A stretch of 9,744 nt of DNA from CAZFLY01 sp964519995. Its GTDB lineage: Bacteria; Planctomycetota; Phycisphaerae; Sedimentisphaerales; Anaerobacaceae. Positions 5,421-9,744 of this stretch are shown in pieces (the stretch's first letter is position 1; every line of letters begins with the position of its first letter). The notes beneath the pieces are model-generated. The model did no database searches. It worked only from the letters and a program-made list of their open reading frames with translations, and was not told the origin of the DNA. Location: the NCBI GenBank assembly GCA_964519995.1, contig CAZFLY010000084.1, positions 1 to 9,744 on the forward strand, given 5' to 3'. A program made the position numbers and the translations under genes.

Positions 5421-5954
5421 ATGAGATATTCAAAAAGAGCAATTTTGGTAAGTACTGTTGTGGTGGCAATTCTTGCCATTTTAGCGATCGGTCTTTGCAT
5501 CAAAGCAATCAGGTCAAACCAGCCGACAATGAATAGGCCTGAACAGCCGCTGCCTGGTCACCGCAGCGGGGCAAGGACACGTGCTCTCTCGGCTGAGGAC
5601 AGAGCGAAACTGAAGGAGGAAAAGGAAAAGAAAATAAAACAAATGGCAGATATGTCTGAAGAGGAAAAAGAGAAATTCAGAGCTATGACTCGAGAGCAAT
5701 TCAGCGTGTGGCGATTCGACAGCCAACGTTTTCACGGCCTCTCAGATGAAGATAGGGCCAAATTGATTGAGCAATGGGAGAATCTTTCGGAAGAGGAAAA
5801 GCAAGCCCTTAAAGCCAAAATGCGCGCGGAATTCACCTTGGGTTTGCGCGAAGGCACAGAAAGCTCAAGCAACGTGTCCGTAGAAGAGAAGTCCGAACAA
5901 CAAGGGCAGAAAAAAGACACCAAGGAACAACAGCAGAGAGATTCTGAGAAATAG
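5421..5954 (+). CDS. Membrane-anchored charged helical-repeat protein
   Basis: This 177-residue protein has a short basic N-terminus, one membrane segment (about 7-27, ILVSTVVVAILAILAIGLCI), a Pro-rich linker (34-50) and a long, highly charged helical region. A nine-residue unit of the form [LM]S-x-E-[DE]-[RK]-x-x-[LF] recurs at 56 (LSAEDRAKL), 78 (MSEEEKEKF), 107 (LSDEDRAKL) and 122 (LSEEEKQAL). The tail is almost only Glu, Gln, Lys and Ser. With the N-terminus as an uncleaved anchor the helical part would face the periplasm. Similar LSxEERxxLxxxWxxLSxEE repeats occur in DUF3106-like and other periplasmic helical proteins; I know no defined function. The ATG at 5421 is preferred over an upstream in-frame TTG because GAGGT lies seven bases before it and the anchor follows directly. 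The gene stands alone on the plus strand. Confidence 0.65.
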   Translation: MRYSKRAILVSTVVVAILAILAIGLCIKAIRSNQPTMNRPEQPLPGHRSGARTRALSAEDRAKLKEEKEKKIKQMADMSEEEKEKFRAMTREQFSVWRFDSQRFHGLSDEDRAKLIEQWENLSEEEKQALKAKMRAEFTLGLREGTESSSNVSVEEKSEQQGQKKDTKEQQQRDSEK

Positions 5955-5961
5955 CGAGCCT

Positions 5962-6120
5962 GTGAAATTCCGTGAGATCATTTGGCAGCTATCATAGTCT
6001 TGAGAGTCGGGATTTACATTTTCTGAGCAGGTTCTGGGGGAATGTCCCCGTTGCGGGCGGCTTGCTCCGGCACAACGGGTCATACAGGCTAACAACGAAA
6101 TGCTGGGAGTGTCAGATTAA
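5962..6120 (+). pseudogene. Probable decayed small CxxC (zinc-knuckle) protein gene
   Basis: Starting at GTG 5962, eight bases after the stop of the helical-repeat gene, the frame reads MKFREIIWQLS, then TAG (5995-5997), Ser, TGA (6001-6003), and stays open for 38 codons to TAA at 6118. The open part contains ECPRCGRLAPAQ and ends in NNEMLGVSD, which looks like a protein C-terminus rather than random sequence. The simplest reading is a small metal-binding protein gene inactivated by two nearby stops. A chance frame cannot be excluded. A 7-bp inverted repeat (CCCGTTG 6047-6053, CAACGGG 6073-6079) lies inside and could also act as a hairpin between the convergent genes. Confidence 0.3.
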
Positions 6121-6132
6121 ATCTTGACTATC

Positions 6133-6420
6133 TCAAATAAACTGTCCGTTAAAATAGATCCCCGGAAAACTCTGTTCTTTCCCGCTGCCCCGACTTGCGT
6201 CGAGAGACGCAGGGGCAAGTTCCTGTTGAAAGGCAACCCAGAGTCCACGACCGGTAACATTAGCAAGTTCGACATAACCAAAGTCCTTTTCACCGGTGCT
6301 CTCATTGATCCCACGCCACCGTAGCACTAAACCGATTCTGTCCTCTATCGCCGCTAAGCCGGTGGAAGCACTAACACAAATAACCAAGATGACCAAGAGC
6401 CATAACTTCATCACTTTCAT
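6133..6420 (-). CDS. Small secreted protein of unknown function
   Basis: This 95-residue protein has a Sec signal peptide (MKVMKLWLLVILVICVSAST, likely cut near 23-24), leaving about 71 mature residues. The mature part starts IEDRIGLVLRWRGINESTGE and includes a GYVELANVTGRGLWVAF stretch of beta character. No catalytic motif, lipobox or known domain is seen. ATG at 6420 is supported by CGGAG seven bases upstream; an ATG three codons later would also work. It begins 60 bases after the histidine kinase on the same strand and is probably the last gene of that operon. This makes a periplasmic accessory or regulated product of the signalling system conceivable, though the kinase itself is soluble. 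Confidence 0.6.
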   Translation of the reverse strand: MKVMKLWLLVILVICVSASTGLAAIEDRIGLVLRWRGINESTGEKDFGYVELANVTGRGLWVAFQQELAPASLDASRGSGKEQSFPGIYFNGQFI

Positions 6421-6480
6421 AATTTACTCCGGATGAGAATTTCTAAAAGGCACTGTCATCATGGTATCTAATATGTAGGT

Positions 6481-8850
6481 TCAGTTCTTAGTCAGGGTTT
6501 CTTCGAGTGTTAGATCAGCTTTTTCGGACAAGGCCTTTTGTGCTGTTTTGGGAACTAACGGCAGAACAACCGTAAAGGTTGTTCCTTTATCAATCCCACT
6601 TTCAACATCGATTCTTCCGCCATGCGCCATCACGATTTTGTGAACAATTGCCAATCCCAAGCCTGTACCTTTAATCAGTTTGCCTGGCCTATGCACACGG
6701 TAGAAGCGGTCAAATATTTTTGGAAGGGCTTCCTTGGGTATTCCCATGCCCGTATCGCTGACACTTATGACCCATTCATCTTCATGTTTTCGGACGCGAA
6801 CAGTGACCTGGCCATCTTCAGGCGTGAACTTGATTGCATTACTGACTAAATTTGTCAGAACCTGAATAATCCTGTCACCATCAAACGTAGCCTTAGCTAA
6901 CCCGCCATCAAACTCAGTGGCAAGGTGTATCTTTTTCTTCTTCGCATATGGAGCCATAGTAGAATAGGCGTCCTCAACGACCTTTCTGATATCCTTTTCT
7001 TGCATGCTAAATTCCATTTTGCCCGCGCCGAGTCTCTGGAAATCCAAAACGTCGTTGATTAGCCTGGAAAGCCTGTCTATATTTCTTTTTGCAACATCCA
7101 GAAAACGTCGTTGGTCGTCACCAATCTTGCCCGCCACTCCATCTAAGACTATAACTACGGCTTCCCTCATCGACGTCAAAGGTGTCCGCAGTTCATGTGA
7201 GACCGTAGATATAAACTGGGTCTTAATTTCCATCGTCTCTTTCAGCTCTTCCTCTGCCCGCTTACGGTCAGTTATATCATTTATTGCTACAACCGCGTGC
7301 CTGCGACCATCTATGATAACTGGCTCAGCACTTAAGGAAAACCAAGGTTTAACTTCCTTATCACGTACTTGTAAAGTGGGTTGAATCTCAACTCCGTGAA
7401 CAGACTCTTCCGAATCTATAGCAATCTTTATCGTCTTTAGAAACAGACATCCCACACAATGTGGATGATCTTTCCATCCCTGCTCCTTGCATATAACGTC
7501 TTGCGTAGCATAGATGCAACCGAGGGCAACACCTGGTAATTGATTGACAATCTGCGAAAACTCCTTTTGGACCAACTGCCTAATAGCGTCATTGGCTCGC
7601 TTTACTGCCATATCCTCACCGACCAACAGCATACCAACAGGTGTTGCATCGAAGATTGCTTCCAAATTCCTTTGTTTACTATCCAGTATTTCATGAATCC
7701 GCCTGCGTTCAGTGATGTCTATATCAACGCCCCTGTATCCCAGAAGATTGCCTCTACTGTCAAATAATGGAACCCCGCTTGTAGAAAGCCATACAACCTG
7801 GCCGTTCTTGTGCAGGTTCCGGTTTTGAAACTCATACAATACGTCCCTCTTCGCAAAAATTTCGAAGGCCTGCTTCTTCAACTCATCTCGGTCGTCAGGG
7901 TGAAATAGGTCGTAAAAGTGTGTCTTTTCAAGAAGTTCCTCAGGTTTATAACCTAATATCTTTTCCGCCACCGGACTTGAATAAGTGTATAGGCCATTGG
8001 CATCCACTTCCCAGATCCATTCCTTTGCATTCTCTACAACCTGGCGGAATCGCTCCTCCGATCTCCTTAGGGCCTCTTCAAATGTTTTACGTTCAGTGAC
8101 GTCTCGTATAACGCCTATTGAGCCGATAATTTTGTCATCCGAATCCTTCACAACGCTCAGTGACACATCGACGTCAATAATCTGACCATTTTTCTTGACC
8201 ATCTTGGTCTCAAGATGATGCTGCATACCCTTTTGTCTTACGTTGTGGGCTCGTATCTTTTGCCATTCGCCCTCAGGATAGAGCGATTTCACAGACCTTA
8301 GGTGCAAATCTTCGCTATTCATGCCGAGAAGGTTTTCGGTGAATTGATTCCAGGAAATGAGACACTCTTGTTCGTCAACCATCATGATAGCAACAGCGGA
8401 ATTTTCAAAAATAGTGCGGTACCTTTGCTCGGCCAACTGCAGCTCGCGTTCCACCTTTTTGCGCTCGATGGCATAACGCACTGCACGCATAAGCAGATTG
8501 CTGTCCACCTGCCCCTTGATTAGATAGTCCTGCACACCCTTCTGTACAGCTTTGATTGCCGTATCCTCGTCGTCAAGGCCGCTCAGAACGATGATAGGCA
8601 CATGCGGGACTTGAGACTGTAACTCCGTAAACGATTCAATCCCTTGCGCATCTGGTAGACCAAGATCAAGAAGAACCACATCAAAGTGATCCCGGTCCAA
8701 GAGCTCAAGGGCGACAGACAGATACTCTGCAGACTTTACCTCAGAAACACGCAGCGACGATTCGGACAGCAATCTCTCCAGAAGTTTTCTGTCTACGATA
8801 TCATCTTCCACTATGAGTATTTTCAACGGTTCTGCAGTACTCAATCTCAT
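6481..8850 (-). CDS. Soluble hybrid histidine kinase REC-PAS-PAS-Cys4 PAS-HisKA-HATPase
   Basis: This 789-residue sensor kinase has no membrane segments. Order: an N-terminal receiver (about 9-128; acidic D16 and D17, phosphoacceptor D62, S90, K112); PAS 1 (137-256) and PAS 2 (264-382), each closing with a PAC-type DVTERK or DITERR; a third PAS-like region (392-530) carrying C445, C454, C465 and C468; HisKA (543-609) with SHELRTPLTS and phospho-His H552; and a HATPase domain (650-766) with N-box NLVSNAIKF, G1 DTGMGIP, F-box FDRFYR and G2 GTGLGLAIV. All catalytic residues are intact, so it should autophosphorylate. With the receiver at the input end, another kinase may tune it. The four cysteines could bind a metal or Fe-S cluster or sense redox state. 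ATG 8850 is preceded by a G6 run seven bases upstream. It is probably co-transcribed with the response regulator upstream and the secreted protein downstream. Confidence 0.93.
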   Translation of the reverse strand: MRLSTAEPLKILIVEDDIVDRKLLERLLSESSLRVSEVKSAEYLSVALELLDRDHFDVVLLDLGLPDAQGIESFTELQSQVPHVPIIVLSGLDDEDTAIKAVQKGVQDYLIKGQVDSNLLMRAVRYAIERKKVERELQLAEQRYRTIFENSAVAIMMVDEQECLISWNQFTENLLGMNSEDLHLRSVKSLYPEGEWQKIRAHNVRQKGMQHHLETKMVKKNGQIIDVDVSLSVVKDSDDKIIGSIGVIRDVTERKTFEEALRRSEERFRQVVENAKEWIWEVDANGLYTYSSPVAEKILGYKPEELLEKTHFYDLFHPDDRDELKKQAFEIFAKRDVLYEFQNRNLHKNGQVVWLSTSGVPLFDSRGNLLGYRGVDIDITERRRIHEILDSKQRNLEAIFDATPVGMLLVGEDMAVKRANDAIRQLVQKEFSQIVNQLPGVALGCIYATQDVICKEQGWKDHPHCVGCLFLKTIKIAIDSEESVHGVEIQPTLQVRDKEVKPWFSLSAEPVIIDGRRHAVVAINDITDRKRAEEELKETMEIKTQFISTVSHELRTPLTSMREAVVIVLDGVAGKIGDDQRRFLDVAKRNIDRLSRLINDVLDFQRLGAGKMEFSMQEKDIRKVVEDAYSTMAPYAKKKKIHLATEFDGGLAKATFDGDRIIQVLTNLVSNAIKFTPEDGQVTVRVRKHEDEWVISVSDTGMGIPKEALPKIFDRFYRVHRPGKLIKGTGLGLAIVHKIVMAHGGRIDVESGIDKGTTFTVVLPLVPKTAQKALSEKADLTLEETLTKN

Positions 8851-8945
8851 GCCTTAACCCCCCATAGATTGTCAACGTCTATACCACAGCGGCGCCGAAT
8901 GTTCACACCGAACTGGAATATCAAATCCCGGCGTAACAGGCCTTG

Positions 8946-9080
8946 TTATTCGGCATCAAAAAATTCGTTTTTCTGCCCAACAACATCCGCCCGTGGACGA
9001 CCTTCCTTAATCCGAAGTTCCATGCACATAAGACAACTAACCCGTGACTTTTTACCGTCGCAAAGATCCCAAATCTGCAA
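8946..9080 (-). CDS. 44-residue three-cysteine microprotein
   Basis: A TTG at 9080 opens a 44-codon frame ending in TAA at 8946-8948, with AGGA seven bases upstream (complement of 9088-9091). The product begins MQIWDLCDGKK and has C7, C16 and C19 (VSCLMCMELR). A basic patch KEGRPR (25-30) and the acidic end NEFFDAE follow. The coherent, motif-rich composition argues for a real small protein, and I have an impression of similar Cys/GRPR microproteins in planctomycetes, unverified. Three cysteines (or three plus Asp/Glu) could hold a zinc or join an Fe-S site. It sits in the 271-base interval between the response regulator (41 bases upstream) and the histidine kinase (95 bases downstream), all on one strand. 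A role in that system is inferred from position only. Confidence 0.55.
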   Translation of the reverse strand: MQIWDLCDGKKSRVSCLMCMELRIKEGRPRADVVGQKNEFFDAE

Positions 9081-9121
9081 TACCGCGTCCTATTATTGAA
9101 CGACAGTATATTGTCTCTACA

Positions 9122-9535
9122 TCAATCTGAACCTTTGCTCTCCAGCACGTTCTTGATTTTTTCCATCAGCTCATTGAAATCGAACGGCTTGGTGACATAG
9201 TCTTCAATGCTGTAGGAAGAAGCCTTAGCGATGTCTTGTGGCTCAGCAAGCGCCGTGAGCATTATCACCGGTATGTCTTTCAATTCAGGACTACTCCTCA
9301 GGTGCTCAAGCATCTCGTGGCCGTTCATGACAGGCATATTCGTGTCCAGAAGAATAAGGTCCGGCTTTTCGCTGGCTGCCTTTTCAAGACCCTCTTTCCC
9401 ATCAGCAGCGGTAACAACATCAAAGTGGAAGAACTTGAGACGATATTGGACGGTTCCTACCAAGTCAGGTTCATCATCAACCAAAAGTATCTTCGCCTGG
9501 GTTGTTTTCTTTTTAGATTTGAACAATTTTAACAT
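9122..9535 (-). CDS. Single-domain CheY-like response regulator
   Basis: This 137-residue protein is one receiver domain after a Lys-rich N-terminal tail (MLKLFKSKKK). The receiver has the acidic pair D20 and D21 (LLVDDEP), phosphoacceptor D64 (LILLDTNMPVMNG), T94 (IMLTAL) and K116 (YVTKPFDF), a full set for phosphorylation. There is no DNA-binding, enzymatic or other output domain, so it acts by protein contact or as a phosphotransfer intermediate. It heads an operon with the three-cysteine microprotein and a histidine kinase lacking a C-terminal receiver, which is the obvious phosphodonor. The basic tail could contact membrane, nucleic acid or an acidic partner. ATG 9535 has GGGAG six bases upstream. 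Confidence 0.92.
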   Translation of the reverse strand: MLKLFKSKKKTTQAKILLVDDEPDLVGTVQYRLKFFHFDVVTAADGKEGLEKAASEKPDLILLDTNMPVMNGHEMLEHLRSSPELKDIPVIMLTALAEPQDIAKASSYSIEDYVTKPFDFNELMEKIKNVLESKGSD

Positions 9536-9670
9536 TATTATCTCCCTTTAAAATCAACCAGTAAGACCTCTTTGATTCAGTTCTATACCAAATCACACTC
9601 AAGACTTTTTTATCGACTCAAACACCATATAGAATTAGTACACAATATTTCACAACCTGCCACTGTCATT

Positions 9671-9698
9671 CATATAATTCCTTCTCACTAATAGTCAA
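9671..9698 (-). promoter_or_regulatory. Candidate sigma-70 type promoter of the signalling operon
   Basis: On the minus strand TTGACT (9698-9693) and TATATG (9676-9671) are 16 bases apart, about 135 bases before the response regulator start. The leader this implies (about 9536-9664) shows no recognised riboswitch. The rest of 9536-9744 is AT-rich with no gene seen. Confidence 0.35.
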
Positions 9699-9744
9699 CT
9701 TTCGCACTTTTTAGGCGGCTGGTTTTAATGATTTATCAATACAA

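Noticed and set aside
8686..9099. Plus-strand frame over the kinase start and the gap
   Set aside because: It is antisense to the receiver domain and to the Cys microprotein, with no motif of its own.

Overview
The window reads as ordinary chromosomal DNA of a Gram-negative bacterium: there is an outer-membrane beta-barrel protein ending in Phe, and several genes carry Sec signal peptides. The style of the small proteins, a short HEAT-like protein rich in Arg and Lys and Cys-bearing microproteins suggest Planctomycetota (Phycisphaerae/Sedimentisphaerales-like). That placement is a tentative inference from memory of such families, not a search result. I recognised no tRNA, rRNA, CRISPR array, insertion sequence or phage gene.

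Layout. Positions 1-32 hold the first ten codons of a minus-strand gene that leaves the window. A 475-base divergent region with several dyads separates it from a plus-strand YprB-type RNase H-like exonuclease (508-999). Convergent to that is a plant-type cystathionine gamma-synthase-like enzyme (1076-2287, minus) with a possible structured leader. Then, all on the minus strand, come an outer-membrane protein (2556-3227), a short PDZ-domain protein that looks N-terminally damaged (3505-3786), a basic HEAT-like protein (3971-4447), two small hydrophobic proteins in tandem (4648-4845 then 4531-4635) and an unrecognised ORF (4923-5273). On the plus strand, 5421-5954 encodes a membrane-anchored, highly charged helical-repeat protein. 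It is followed by what seems to be a decayed small zinc-knuckle gene (5962-6120).

The right third is a signalling operon on the minus strand, read from 9535 to 6133. Its order is a single-domain CheY-like response regulator, a 44-residue three-cysteine microprotein starting at TTG and sitting in an apparent gap, a 789-residue soluble histidine kinase (REC-PAS-PAS-Cys4 PAS-HisKA-HATPase), and a small secreted protein. The kinase has its own N-terminal receiver but no C-terminal one, so the separate regulator is its natural phosphotransfer partner. The four-cysteine cluster in the third PAS-like region and the cysteines of the microprotein make a redox or metal input an attractive but untested idea. 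This operon is the part of the window most worth a second look.
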